A stretch of 64,000 bases of DNA from positions 1 through 64,000 of the forward strand of contig NZ_VKHP01000009.1 in the NCBI RefSeq assembly GCF_010811875.1, written 5' to 3'. A model generated the notes under the pieces. It was not told the DNA's origin. It saw only the letters and a list, made by a program, of their open reading frames with translations, and made no database searches. This stretch comes from Bradyrhizobium uaiense (GTDB taxonomy: Bacteria; Pseudomonadota; Alphaproteobacteria; Rhizobiales; Xanthobacteraceae). The translations under genes and the position numbers were made by a program. Below, in pieces: positions 42,055 through 50,125 of this stretch (the first letter of the stretch is position 1; each line of letters begins with the position of its first letter).

Positions 42055-42453
42055 CTAATCCGCGATGTCGCGCTGCATGGCCTCGATCTGCTTGCGCAAG
42101 TGGCTTTCGGCCTTGACTAGTTCGGAGAGTTCAAGATGCCGCCGGTAGCCCACCCACCAGGCGGGCTTCGCCGCGCCCATCACCGCGATCAGGACATCCT
42201 TTCCGACGTCGGAGCGCAGTAGCGCCTCGAGCATGGGCGCGCCGGGCTGCTTGGCACCCGACAACACCTTGTCGCAAAAGCTCAAACTGGCTCCGGTCTG
42301 TAGGTGAAGGCGCGCCGCAGTCGACTGTGGGAAAATCCGCTTAAAGGCAGCGATGGCCGGATGAATCGACTGCACTTTGGTACGGATTCGACTGCACTTT
42401 GGTGCGGGAGCAGAGTTTGACTGTCCCCGCGCAGATCTTACGATGCGGGTCAT
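42055..42453 (-). CDS. Early regulatory-type protein, CII/HTH-like
   Basis: A 132-residue protein starting at ATG 42453, overlapping the Cro-like stop. Residues around 30-70 could be a helix-turn-helix ([40 protein letters not shown]), and the C-terminus is helical ([20 protein letters not shown]). It is the second gene of the rightward-to-leftward early operon, the place of CII-type activators in lambda. The role is inferred from position. Confidence 0.68.
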   Translation of the reverse strand: MTRIVRSARGQSNSAPAPKCSRIRTKVQSIHPAIAAFKRIFPQSTAARLHLQTGASLSFCDKVLSGAKQPGAPMLEALLRSDVGKDVLIAVMGAAKPAWWVGYRRHLELSELVKAESHLRKQIEAMQRDIAD

Positions 42454-42689
42454 GTGCTCAGCTGCTCTGCTTTCTGATCGACGTTGCGCGGGCCGACCCC
42501 GACCCAATCGTTCGGCGTCACGCAGCCGGACGTCAGCGCGTAGATGGTCGCCATCGCCGCGTGATCAGGCTCACGCTCGCCGGCTCGGTACCTCCGAACC
42601 GTCTCACCCGACCAACCCGCCTTCTTACCGAAGCCAGGGTTGGTCTCACCGTTCCTGCTCATCCATTCCGAGAAGTGCATGAGGAGCAT
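42450..42689 (-). CDS. Cro-like repressor
   Basis: A 79-residue protein, first gene of the early operon, divergent from the CI-like gene. It has a helix-turn-helix (GFGKKAGWSGETVRRYRAGE) followed by ATIYALTSGCVTPNDWVG, a typical ending of Cro/YdaS-type proteins in phages. Two starts are possible, ATG 42689 and ATG 42680; neither has a strong ribosome site. Operator O1 lies 4 bases upstream of the first. Confidence 0.78.
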   Translation of the reverse strand: MLLMHFSEWMSRNGETNPGFGKKAGWSGETVRRYRAGEREPDHAAMATIYALTSGCVTPNDWVGVGPRNVDQKAEQLST

Positions 42690-42692
42690 CCC

Positions 42693-42763
42693 ACACCAAT
42701 TTGGTGTTGATTCGCAAGTCGCATACACCAAAATGGTGTTTGCGGGTCACACCAATTTGGTGC
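42693..42763. promoter_or_regulatory. Operator cluster O1-O3 between cro-like and cI-like genes
   Basis: Three copies of the palindrome ACACCAATTTGGTGT: 42693-42707 perfect, 42725-42739 ACACCAAAATGGTGT, and 42749-42763 with one end base changed. Centres are 32 and 24 bp apart. They cover the divergent control region, as an OR-type operator would. Confidence 0.85.
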
Positions 42764-42774
42764 CCCCTGCGTTC

Positions 42775-43371
42775 ATGAAAGGGAAATTTCCGAACGGACT
42801 ATTCGAAGCGATGGAGCGCCGCGCGATCAGCCAAGGCGCGCTCGCCAAGGCTATCGGCACCACCCAGCAACAGATCAGCAAACTCGTGCATGGCGAGCGC
42901 GAGATGACAGCGCTCTGGGCGGAAAAGCTCGCGCCCTTCTTGCGGACATCTCCCGAAAAGCTGGTTTTTCCGGGTCTTAAGACCTTCCGGGCACCGCTCC
43001 TCTCATGGGTCAGCGCCGGCCGCCTGGCTCACCAGGAGGGCGTAAAACGTTCGGATGTCCGCAAATACGTCTATCTTGCCGATCTACCGAAAGGCGATTG
43101 GATTGTTCTCGAGGTCCAGGGAGATTCGATGGACCGGATTGCTCCTGACGGCGCCTACATCTGCGTCAACCTCTCCGACCAACGCGTCATCAACGACAAA
43201 TTTTATGTCTTCGGCACCCCTGAGGGCGAAGCTACATTCAAACGCTATCGCGGAGGCAATCCGCCGAGATTGCAGCCCTATTCCACAAATCCAGATCACG
43301 AAACGATCCACATGAGTGGGGAAACTGTCGTCGTCGGGCGCGTGGGAAGGGTAATTCATGAACTGAGCTAG
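42775..43371 (+). CDS. CI-like lysogeny repressor (HTH plus S24 peptidase)
   Basis: A 198-residue repressor starting at ATG 42775; an in-frame extension to 42640 would read through the operators and is rejected. Residues 1-60 hold a helix-turn-helix (GALAKAIGTTQQQISKLVHG). The C-terminal half is a LexA/S24-type domain with catalytic Ser in VQGDSMDRIAPDG and Lys in EATFKRYRGG, so RecA-stimulated self-cleavage and SOS induction are likely. No strong ribosome binding site is seen before the ATG, and O3 ends 11 bases upstream. Confidence 0.92.
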   Translation: MKGKFPNGLFEAMERRAISQGALAKAIGTTQQQISKLVHGEREMTALWAEKLAPFLRTSPEKLVFPGLKTFRAPLLSWVSAGRLAHQEGVKRSDVRKYVYLADLPKGDWIVLEVQGDSMDRIAPDGAYICVNLSDQRVINDKFYVFGTPEGEATFKRYRGGNPPRLQPYSTNPDHETIHMSGETVVVGRVGRVIHELS

Positions 43372-43378
43372 TCTGGCG

Positions 43379-43702
43379 ATGGAATTAATTATTTGCCACG
43401 ACTGCAGTGGCCAAGTCTCGTTCAGCGCTCAATCCTGCCCGCACTGCGGTTCGGAAGAACCAGCTGGGCCCTACCAAATGAGCCGTCGCGAGAAACGCGC
43501 ATTCCGTCGAGAAGCTCACAACGATCGCAATCTGATCGTTGGGATGAGCGCCTGCTCAATCGCAGGGGCCGTCACTGGCTGGATAACAGCGGGCGGATTT
43601 TTCCAGTCAATGGTCCTGCCGCCCCTCTATGCGATTATAGGTGCCTCGGTAGGGCTAGGCGCGGCGCTTCTTGTGAACGTCTTCTCTGCGCGGATGACCT
43701 GA
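43379..43702 (+). CDS. Zinc-ribbon membrane protein co-transcribed with cI
   Basis: A 107-residue protein starting 7 bases after the repressor stop. It begins with a zinc ribbon (ICHDCSGQVSFSAQSCPHCG), then a basic linker (MSRREKRAFRREAHNDRN) and two membrane segments (IVGMSACSIAGAVTGWI and YAIIGASVGLGAALLV). It would be expressed in the lysogen together with cI, so it is a candidate immunity, exclusion or conversion gene. No family assigned. Confidence 0.78.
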   Translation: MELIICHDCSGQVSFSAQSCPHCGSEEPAGPYQMSRREKRAFRREAHNDRNLIVGMSACSIAGAVTGWITAGGFFQSMVLPPLYAIIGASVGLGAALLVNVFSARMT

Positions 43703-43753
43703 CTGCGGGAAAAGCGCAGATCGACGGCAAAAAATAGAGGCAACTCGCTACCT

Positions 43754-43790
43754 ACACCAATTTGGTGTTGACGCCACACCATAATGGTGT
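43754..43790. promoter_or_regulatory. Operator cluster O4-O5 with likely early promoter
   Basis: ACACCAATTTGGTGT at 43754-43768 and ACACCATAATGGTGT at 43776-43790, centres 22 bp apart, upstream of the plus-strand operon. A TTGACG -35-like hexamer (43768-43773) starts at the last base of the first site, and the second site lies in the spacer that would follow. This would be the OL-type operator. The -10 element is not clear. Confidence 0.82.
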
Positions 43791-43827
43791 TGGAAAATGT
43801 TTTCCGTGAAACAAACGGGGAACTCCC

Positions 43828-44112
43828 ATGCGACGTACATACTGCAATCGCCTTCCGGCCGCCAACCGCACACTCGCCGCGCCAGCAACCGTCCCTGACT
43901 ACATCGATACCGCGCTCGTAAAGCCGCGCGCACCGCTCTCGCCGAGCGAGACGGTCAAGCGCATGGCCGACGACATGCGCGCCGCCTCGTACCGCGAAGG
44001 CGGAATTACCGAAGACGATCTCGAGCGGCTCGGCTTCACCCGCTCGCAGATCAAGGCTCACGCAGCGGATGCTCGAGCTTTGGCGCAGCAGCTCGCCGGG
44101 CCAAGCTTGTGA
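43828..44112 (+). CDS. First gene of short operator-controlled operon, unknown
   Basis: A 94-residue protein: a basic start (MRRTYCNRLPAANRTLAAP), then a helical part (SPSETVKRMADDMRAASYRE, EDDLERLGFTRSQIKAHAAD) that could contain a helix-turn-helix. It follows O4-O5 directly, so it should be repressed in the lysogen and expressed early. A GGGGA precedes the ATG. Family unknown. Confidence 0.75.
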   Translation: MRRTYCNRLPAANRTLAAPATVPDYIDTALVKPRAPLSPSETVKRMADDMRAASYREGGITEDDLERLGFTRSQIKAHAADARALAQQLAGPSL

Positions 44113-44327
44113 GGGATAGCCCTTCCCCGGTGAAGCGCATGCAACGTAACCACTACATTGCTCTGGCGCTGCTCGAATACAGCCCTTTCGAGCGGCATCC
44201 GCGCGGCGGCTGGCGGTTTGGTGCCAGGAAGATCACGAGGGAGATGGCCGACCGCCTGATCGCCGGCGGTCGCGCGAAAATCGTGGGCGACAAACTACAG
44301 CTAGCGAAGCCAGAGACTCGTGCATGA
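44109..44327 (+). CDS. Small early protein, unknown
   Basis: A 72-residue protein starting at GTG 44109, overlapping the preceding stop. Residues such as ALLEYSPFERHPRGGWRFGA and REMADRLIAGGRAKIVGDKL suggest a small winged-helix or beta-rich fold. Part of the O4-O5 operon. Confidence 0.7.
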   Translation: MRDSPSPVKRMQRNHYIALALLEYSPFERHPRGGWRFGARKITREMADRLIAGGRAKIVGDKLQLAKPETRA

Positions 44328-44557
44328 CCGCACAGATCACCGAGAAACGCTTGCAAGACGCAATTGCGCTCGTTTCCGAGGTGATTATCTTGCATGGGGA
44401 GAAATATGCACCACTGCTTGATCGTCTGGAGCAAGAGCTCGAGGCGATCAAGCGCTACGAGAGCCCCGTTAGCCGCGCTCAGCGCCATCTTGCACAGCAC
44501 GGATCGGGGCGACGAGTCATCGGGCCCCGCAATGCCTTAGCAGCATCCCGCCCTTAA
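44324..44557 (+). CDS. Small early protein, unknown
   Basis: A 77-residue helical protein (LQDAIALVSEVIILHGEKYA, PLLDRLEQELEAIKRYESPV) with a basic end. Start overlaps the upstream stop as ATGA. Last gene of the short operon; the next gene converges from the right. Confidence 0.7.
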   Translation: MTAQITEKRLQDAIALVSEVIILHGEKYAPLLDRLEQELEAIKRYESPVSRAQRHLAQHGSGRRVIGPRNALAASRP

Positions 44558-44636
44558 TAGCTTTCGGCTCGCGCTGTTCTCAGACTCACAACGAGTCGGA
44601 TACAGACGGCGGTCAAATCAGCCCTGTCTGCATCGG

Positions 44637-46241
44637 TCATTCTGCTGCTTGTTTGCCATTCGCCATCAGCCAATCTTTTATACTGTTGCAATATGGATGC
44701 GTCAGTTGCGCGTTATCTATGTGAGCAGTTCCGCCGTATTTTCTATCGACTGCATGGTCTACGGAAATGGACTTGGACTGCATCCTGCATCCGCAAAGCT
44801 TACAACGCATCGACGTTTGCAACGCTTCCCTGATGTACGCCGCAGATTTCACGTTCCTACTGAACTTCTTTCCTTTGGGAGCATCCTCCTCATCAGCGGG
44901 CTGATACTTCGTCAGAAAGCTAAACTTCTGATCCCTCTTCAGCCCCTCCAAAATTGCAGCCGAATCCATGCCGCTGCCAAGACCGCCTAGGATTTTTTCG
45001 AAAAGATCCTCTACCCAGTCGTATCCCTTTGCGCCGCTTCCCCGCTTGGTGACAACCTGATTTATGAATTCCTTGTTTGTTATGAGGAATTCTTCGAACT
45101 CTCTTCGAATAAGCGTGAACTTTTTTAGCTTGTCCTGCTCCACGAGCTTTCGCGTGAGGCTCACGATAGCCAAAAAGGAGGTAGGCTGATGCTTTCCCGA
45201 CGCGCTATAAACGTATACTGCAGGATCGAAGCCGAGCGACGATGGCTGTGTACCGGAGAGCCGTTGCGCTAGATCGCGCGTATTCTTCAAATATCGATAC
45301 GTTTCTTCACCAGTTAGGTCTGGCGTGAACCCTGGTTGATGGGAACCCTTTTTCACGTCCACTACAGGGACGCCGTTGGCGAGGTTCACGAGATCAAATA
45401 TCAGCGGAAGCGCCTGCCCGCTCTTTCCCGCGACGGGTAGGTTAAGGGTTTTAACCGGCGTCTCTAAGGGAGGATAAAACAAAATAGAGAATATCTCCCT
45501 GCCGATCGTTTCCATGGCTGCGCCCAGATCGTTGGAAAATCCAGACCAGTATTTATGCCCGGTCGCGTTTCTCACGATCACCCGCGCGGCAATTGCATTG
45601 GGCGAAGTGCGCGCCTTCAATATTCGTAGTTCTGTTCGATCGATCCCCACAGCTTCTTGGTTGATCTTAAAGAATGAATCTTCGGCCTTCTTAGCGTCGC
45701 TGTCAGGCACCCACTGCAACTGGAGAGCCAAAGAGCCTAGGCGTCGGGCGCGCTCGACTATTTCCGGTTTCGAGTTCTGAGGGAATTCGATCGCCTTCTT
45801 ATGCTCGATATAGCTTCCGATCGTCGCGTCAATTTCTTTCCTCGTGCGATCCGCAGCCCGTTGCTGTTCGACTGGGATCTCATTCTGAAAGAATTTTCGG
45901 GATATTTCCTTGTCGCCATAGTCGTCGTGCACCCACGCAGCAAGTGCGCTCAATCGATGGGCTCCGTCGATAACGAAGGTGTATCGGCCGGATTGCCAGA
46001 GGATGACCGCCGGGATCAGATCACCGTCCAAGAAAGTGCGAACGAACTCGACGATCTTGGTAGAGTCCCAATTTGCAGTCTCGCGCTGAAAATCCGGCTT
46101 TCTCAACGCGTCATAGAGGAAGGCGTTGGGCTCAAGATCGTTGATCTTTAGAGTTTGCGACTTCGGAAAAGCTCTCCCGAACTCCGTTCGCACCTCAAAG
46201 TCTTCGCGCGGGATCAGCGCGTCCAGGTTAACCGCGGTCAT
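44637..46241 (-). CDS. DUF262 plus C-terminal HNH protein (GmrSD-like, candidate defence)
   Basis: A 534-residue protein starting at ATG 46241 with GAGGA 7 nt upstream (a GTG at 46283 would add 14 residues). The N-terminal domain has FVIDGAHRLSALAAW near residue 89, the DGxxR motif of DUF262/ParB-like nucleotide-using domains. The C-terminus has CKLCGCRMQSKSISVDHAVD ... HPYCNSIKDW, an HNH nuclease. This layout is that of GmrSD-type and related single-chain restriction factors. It is the last gene before attR, on the opposite strand to the control operon, and its more AT-rich sequence suggests separate acquisition. Confidence 0.85.
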   Translation of the reverse strand: MTAVNLDALIPREDFEVRTEFGRAFPKSQTLKINDLEPNAFLYDALRKPDFQRETANWDSTKIVEFVRTFLDGDLIPAVILWQSGRYTFVIDGAHRLSALAAWVHDDYGDKEISRKFFQNEIPVEQQRAADRTRKEIDATIGSYIEHKKAIEFPQNSKPEIVERARRLGSLALQLQWVPDSDAKKAEDSFFKINQEAVGIDRTELRILKARTSPNAIAARVIVRNATGHKYWSGFSNDLGAAMETIGREIFSILFYPPLETPVKTLNLPVAGKSGQALPLIFDLVNLANGVPVVDVKKGSHQPGFTPDLTGEETYRYLKNTRDLAQRLSGTQPSSLGFDPAVYVYSASGKHQPTSFLAIVSLTRKLVEQDKLKKFTLIRREFEEFLITNKEFINQVVTKRGSGAKGYDWVEDLFEKILGGLGSGMDSAAILEGLKRDQKFSFLTKYQPADEEDAPKGKKFSRNVKSAAYIREALQTSMRCKLCGCRMQSKSISVDHAVDRKYGGTAHIDNAQLTHPYCNSIKDWLMANGKQAAE

Positions 46242-46360
46242 AGCTTCGTCCTCAGGCTGAATCGGTTCAGCCACCGAGGCCACAGTACCTGAGGTTGTAA
46301 GTTGAAGGGCTCATTTAGCCCTTCACCCACAGTTTCCCAACCTCGGAATGGAGGAACAAA

Positions 46361-46525
46361 ATGAGAACGCAAGAAACATTACCCACGTCCAACAAAACGT
46401 CCAACACGCGTGAGAGCCGGAGCTCAACCATTTGGAATATCAGGTGTTTTTTCGGCGCCCGTACGCGATGGCGCTCCCTAGCGGAATCGAACCGCTCTCT
46501 CCACCGTGAAAGGGTGGCGTCCTAA
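46361..46525 (+). CDS. Possible small ORF spanning attR
   Basis: A 54-codon frame with a strong GGAGG 6 nt before ATG 46361. It runs through the arm-like repeat, attR and into the tRNA sequence, so its end is host DNA. In the circular phage the same frame would cross attP and end at 2460 after WRSLAERRTSSANLLKSQ. It might be an attP-spanning small protein or only a chance frame. Confidence 0.3.
   Translation: MRTQETLPTSNKTSNTRESRSSTIWNIRCFFGARTRWRSLAESNRSLHRERVAS
46390..46406. repeat. 17-bp repeat near attR, candidate integrase arm site
   Basis: CAACAAAACGTCCAACA, identical to 2480-2496. Here GTCCAACA occurs twice, 12 bp apart (46387 and 46399). Located 61 bp inside attR. Confidence 0.6.
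46468..46485. other. attR core, 18-bp direct repeat
   Basis: Second copy of the attL core; it forms the acceptor/T-arm end of tRNA-Glu, so the tRNA stays intact after integration. Confidence 0.92.
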
Positions 46526-46543
46526 CCGATAGACGAAGGGAGC
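46469..46543 (-). tRNA. tRNA-Glu (TTC), phage attachment gene
   Basis: On the minus strand GCTCCCTTCGTCTATCGGTT starts a complete cloverleaf. The anticodon stem-loop is CCACC-CTTTCAC-GGTGG with anticodon TTC, the T arm contains GGTTCGATTCC, and the acceptor AGGGAGC is followed by G and an encoded CCA. The length is 75 nt with CCA. The last 17 bases lie inside the attR repeat. Confidence 0.96.
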
Positions 46544-46687
46544 AAAACCCCCGGCAAATCAATACGTTAGACGTGAGATGCGCCGGACTGGCCACAGCCG
46601 TCAACGGCCGCGACGGGCGAACGTATAGTGGCGATTGGCCGGGCGGGCAAGCGTTCAGAACGCTTTTCCCGCGTCACCTGCCGCAGA

Positions 46688-46837
46688 TCACTTGCAGGAC
46701 AACCCGGCCTCGATCGAGGTCCAGAAGCCGCAATGCGGCGGCACATGGGCGTGCGCCCGCGAACCACCCACGTGAATCAGGATGGCGGCCGCGAGTGCGA
46801 CGACGATGGCGGGAACAAAGGCTCTTCGGAACGACAT
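46688..46837 (-). CDS. Small secreted protein, 49 residues
   Basis: A frame from ATG 46837 with a clear signal peptide (RRAFVPAIVVALAAAILIHV, cleavage around SRAHA) and a short mature part (HVPPHCGFWTSIEAGLSCK) with two cysteines. It lies between the tRNA and a lipoprotein gene in host DNA. Function unknown; upstream in-frame codons to 46897 look non-coding. Confidence 0.6.
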   Translation of the reverse strand: MSFRRAFVPAIVVALAAAILIHVGGSRAHAHVPPHCGFWTSIEAGLSCK

Positions 46838-46912
46838 GGGGCTGCGCATCGAACGACAACGTGGCCTAACTAAGGCCTGCGCGCCGAACGGCGGCATGTT
46901 CCGCGCCGGCCG

Positions 46913-47254
46913 CTAGTGATTGCTGGCGACGTCCTGACGATTCGTCGGCTGCGCCGCTGCCACCGCCGGTGCCTTCTTGATGCAGGTGCTGCAGATCACG
47001 AGCTTGCGCGCCAACCGATCGTCCGCGTCCTCTTCCGAGAGTTGCGTCTCTGCTGCCGCCGGCGACGCATTGCGCGCATGGCGGCGCGGCTGCGGCTGAT
47101 TGGGATCCTGTCCGGCACCGTCCCAGGCCAGCGGACCTGTTCCCGACGGCGGGGTCGTCATGCTGTATTGTTGCGAATATTGCGCACAGGCGCCGAGCGC
47201 GATCGGAAGAAACAGCACAGCGGCCTTGCGAGCCCAGTTCCGGAATGCAGACAT
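46913..47254 (-). CDS. Putative lipoprotein, host
   Basis: A 113-residue protein starting at ATG 47254 with a lipoprotein signal peptide (AAVLFLPIALGACAQYS, lipobox LGAC). The mature part is hydrophilic with VICSTCIKK near the end. Probably attached to a membrane; function unknown. The in-frame GTG start at 47266 is less likely. Confidence 0.75.
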   Translation of the reverse strand: MSAFRNWARKAAVLFLPIALGACAQYSQQYSMTTPPSGTGPLAWDGAGQDPNQPQPRRHARNASPAAAETQLSEEDADDRLARKLVICSTCIKKAPAVAAAQPTNRQDVASNH

Positions 47255-47422
47255 GATCACACTCACACGCTATTCGTACCGCGACATCAGTACTGCGACC
47301 TAAGAGCAGAACCGCTAACAATTCGTTTGCCCTGATTTATTCCGTCGCACCCAACCGCGACGGCATCAAGACGGGATTGAGGCGCGAACACGCCAATCAA
47401 AACGCTAATCCGGAGTCCACTT

Positions 47423-48655
47423 ATGCCAGGCATCAACGGTCGCTTCGACGGCAAGCGCGTGCTCGCCGATCTCAACGCGCTGCGTGCGATCGGCGCCTAC
47501 AAGACCGGCGTGCACAAGCCGACATTCTCGGAACCGCATTTGCGCTCGCTCGATTGGCTCGCCGGACATCTGCCCGACGCAGGTCTCACTGCAACGATCG
47601 ACGGCATCGGCAACGTGCTCGGCTTTAGCGCGAAGGCCGGACCGAAACTGCTCGCCGGCTCGCATCTGGAAAGCCAGAACCATGCGGGCTGGCTCGATGG
47701 ACCGCTCGGCGTGATCTATGCGCTCGAGGCCGCGCGCGTCATCAATCCCGATCCGGACATTCGCGGCGCGGTCGAGGTCGCCGCGTGGTGCGACGAGGAA
47801 GGACATTTCGGCAGCTTCCTCGGCAGCCGTTCCTTCGCCGGGACCGTCACCGAAGCCGACATCGATGCCGCGCGCGACCGCTCCAGCGATCGCACCATGC
47901 GACAGGCGTTGCACGATGCGGGCTTCGCCGGCCGGCCGCGCCTCAACGCCGAACCTCGTCGCCATATCGGATATCTCGAAGCCCATATCGAGCAAGGCGA
48001 CACGCTGGAGGGCAGCGGGCTCAACATCGGTATCGTCACGTCGATCGTCGGCATCTGGCAGTACCGCATCACGTTCACCGGCGAGCAGAACCATGCCGGC
48101 ACCACGCGGATGGCGGTGCGCAAGGATGCGGGCCTGGCATTGGCGCGGTTCTGCGTCGCGATCGACGACAGCTTCCCTGCCCTGTGCGGACCACGCACGG
48201 TATGGACCACCGGCCGTATCACGCTGGATCCGGGGGCGCCGAGCGTGATCCCGGGCAGCGCCGAGATGCTGTTCCAGATCCGTGACGACAATCCCGAGGT
48301 GATTGCCCGCCTCGAGGAGCACTTGCACCGGATGGCGGCCGACGTCACCGCGCAAGGCCGCTGCAGCGTGAAGGTTGAGCGCATCCGCACCGGCGTGCCC
48401 GCGATAATGACGCCCGCGTTCCAGGATACGATCGAGGCCGCGAGCGCGGCCTGCGCCGGCGGCAAATCAATCCGGATGCCGAGCGGCGCCGGCCACGACG
48501 CCCAGGTCCTCGCCACCATCATGCCGGCGGCGATGCTGTTCGTGCCGTCGATCGGCGGCATCAGCCATCACTGGAGCGAGAATACCGCCGACGCCGACAT
48601 CGTCACGGGAGCCGAGGTGTTTGTCGAAACCTGCCGGCGCCTGCTGGCAGGCTAG
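47423..48655 (+). CDS. M20 family amidohydrolase (allantoate/N-carbamoyl amino acid type)
   Basis: A 410-residue zinc hydrolase of the Zn-dependent amidase/carbamoylase branch. Metal and catalytic motifs are visible: GSHLESQNHAGWLDGPLGV, AAWCDEEGHFGSFLGSR and YLEAHIEQGDTLE, the dimer-domain FTGEQNHAGTTRM, and the late GGISHHWSENTADADI. The family removes carbamoyl or ureido groups in purine and pyrimidine breakdown; the substrate cannot be told from sequence here. It stands alone, convergent with the TauE gene. Confidence 0.88.
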   Translation: MPGINGRFDGKRVLADLNALRAIGAYKTGVHKPTFSEPHLRSLDWLAGHLPDAGLTATIDGIGNVLGFSAKAGPKLLAGSHLESQNHAGWLDGPLGVIYALEAARVINPDPDIRGAVEVAAWCDEEGHFGSFLGSRSFAGTVTEADIDAARDRSSDRTMRQALHDAGFAGRPRLNAEPRRHIGYLEAHIEQGDTLEGSGLNIGIVTSIVGIWQYRITFTGEQNHAGTTRMAVRKDAGLALARFCVAIDDSFPALCGPRTVWTTGRITLDPGAPSVIPGSAEMLFQIRDDNPEVIARLEEHLHRMAADVTAQGRCSVKVERIRTGVPAIMTPAFQDTIEAASAACAGGKSIRMPSGAGHDAQVLATIMPAAMLFVPSIGGISHHWSENTADADIVTGAEVFVETCRRLLAG

Positions 48656-48692
48656 CCAGGTTGCGGACGCGACCGCGCGGCATGGTCCGCCG

Positions 48693-49598
48693 TCAGTTCG
48701 GACCGCTCCGGTTGCCCGATTTCAGCGAAGCCATCGCGTGCGAGCTCTGCACGCCGCCTCTCCGCGCGGTGAAGAAGACGTACAGCAAGCAGACGTCGAT
48801 CAGCATCGTGGCGGCCATGACGCTGTAGGCCCATGGGCTTTCGATCAGCTTCACTTCCATCAGCACGCGCGACAGGCCGAAGCCCACGACCCACGCATCG
48901 AAGCTCATGCAGATCCGGCGAAACGTCTCGGCATCCAGCCGCCGGATCAACCAGGCTCCGAGCGGGATGCCGACGACAACACAGGGAACGAGCACGAACA
49001 GGATGCTCCGGCTCTCTTCGATGAACAGGCCGAGCTTGTAGTACGCGATCGCAGTCAGGCTGGACTCGGTCACCCGAACCAGTGCGAGACCGGCCCGGAA
49101 CTCATCTTTGACGAGACCCTGATTGTTGAAAAGGATCGCCAGCGGCGGTCCCGAGATGGTCGTGACCGAGTACAGGACTCCGAGCGTCGTTCCAAAAGGC
49201 AAACCGACCAGCCATTTCGATTGGATCGGCCTCCGCCAACCGGCTGCCTGCAGCAGGATCAGCGGCAGGATGATCGAGTATGTGGCGAATTTGGTCCAGC
49301 TCGGCTGCAACGACGTCAGCGTAAAGGCTCCGACCGCGATGCCCGGCACCAGGCCGATCAGAATAGGCAGCACACGCCTCCACACCGCCGGAACGCCGCT
49401 CAGGTTGATGCACAGAACATACAGATTGACGACGACTTCGACGATGACGACGGCAGGGTTGAGGACTCGGTTGGTGTAGAAGACAAGCGCGACCGGCACG
49501 GTGAGCGAGGAAAACCCGTAACCCAGCGCACCGTTCACAAAGGCCGCAAACAGAGCGATCACGGCAAGAACGATCACAGCAGAATCAATTGACGTCAT
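48693..49598 (-). CDS. TauE/SafE family permease
   Basis: A 301-residue protein with about eight membrane segments and the duplicated half structure of sulfite exporter TauE/SafE transporters (ALFAAFVNGALGYGFSSLTV near the start; VLYSVTTISGPPLAILFNNQ in the middle). The family exports small organosulfonates, sulfite or other anions; the substrate is unknown here. Confidence 0.85.
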   Translation of the reverse strand: MTSIDSAVIVLAVIALFAAFVNGALGYGFSSLTVPVALVFYTNRVLNPAVVIVEVVVNLYVLCINLSGVPAVWRRVLPILIGLVPGIAVGAFTLTSLQPSWTKFATYSIILPLILLQAAGWRRPIQSKWLVGLPFGTTLGVLYSVTTISGPPLAILFNNQGLVKDEFRAGLALVRVTESSLTAIAYYKLGLFIEESRSILFVLVPCVVVGIPLGAWLIRRLDAETFRRICMSFDAWVVGFGLSRVLMEVKLIESPWAYSVMAATMLIDVCLLYVFFTARRGGVQSSHAMASLKSGNRSGPN

Positions 49599-50125
49599 CT
49601 TTGGCTTTTACCGGATCAGTCGCTTTGCCCGCGATATTATAGCCCATGGAAGGGAACGCGGTGTCGAAACTTGCGGCCGTGGGCCGTCGCAAGGCACCGC
49701 CCTCGCCGTCACGGCACATCGCCACCACGCAGCGCTATGGCGCTGCGCCGTGACGTTCGCCGCGATCTTCGGATCGGTGTTGTCGTGATGGCGAGGTCTA
49801 ACTTGTCGGCGCGGCTCGCGACATCAAGACAAACCGGTTGACCCGACAGGCCACCACCTCATCACAAATTCGGGCACTGAAGCTCCTTCGCCTGGCATGC
49901 CGCCTGTGGCATTCCGCCGACAGGAACCTCGCCACGGCTTCGAGTTGATTGAGACCCGAAATGACGGGTTTCCGGCGCGCTTTCGCAGGCACCGTGGTAT
50001 ATTGGACACGAGAACCGTGTCAGCCGACCCGATTCCCCTCACCGCCCGATTTGCAATCCGCTGAACTTGCTGCCATTTCTCTGGCACGCATCGCTTTGGT
50101 GCCATCAAAGGGGCCCGTCCGGCTC
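49599..50125. other. 527-bp intergenic stretch, no clear gene
   Basis: Short open frames exist on both strands but none shows a ribosome site, signal sequence or known motif. A TATATT at 49998-50003 could be a -10 element for the following PrsW-type gene, without a good -35. An imperfect hairpin-rich region lies near 49720-49760. Otherwise nothing seen. Confidence 0.5.

Larger units (their letters stand above)
2373..46485. mobile_element. Integrated siphovirus prophage (about 44.1 kb)
   Basis: The element is bounded by an 18-bp direct repeat that equals the 3' end of a tRNA-Glu gene. It has an integrase next to attL, a CI-like repressor with operators, replication genes, and complete packaging, HK97-type head, long non-contractile-type tail and lysis modules. 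No broken essential gene was seen, so it may be inducible. Late genes read right to left on the minus strand. The combination of integrase, repressor and att sites argues for a prophage rather than a gene transfer agent. No excisionase or classical holin was recognised. Confidence 0.93.

Noticed and set aside
2373..46485. Gene transfer agent instead of prophage
   Set aside because: Integrase, att repeats, repressor with operators and a terL/terS/HNH set point to a real temperate phage.
47405..48561. Long minus-strand frames opposite the M20 amidohydrolase
   Set aside because: Antisense shadows of a high-GC gene with perfect family motifs on the plus strand.
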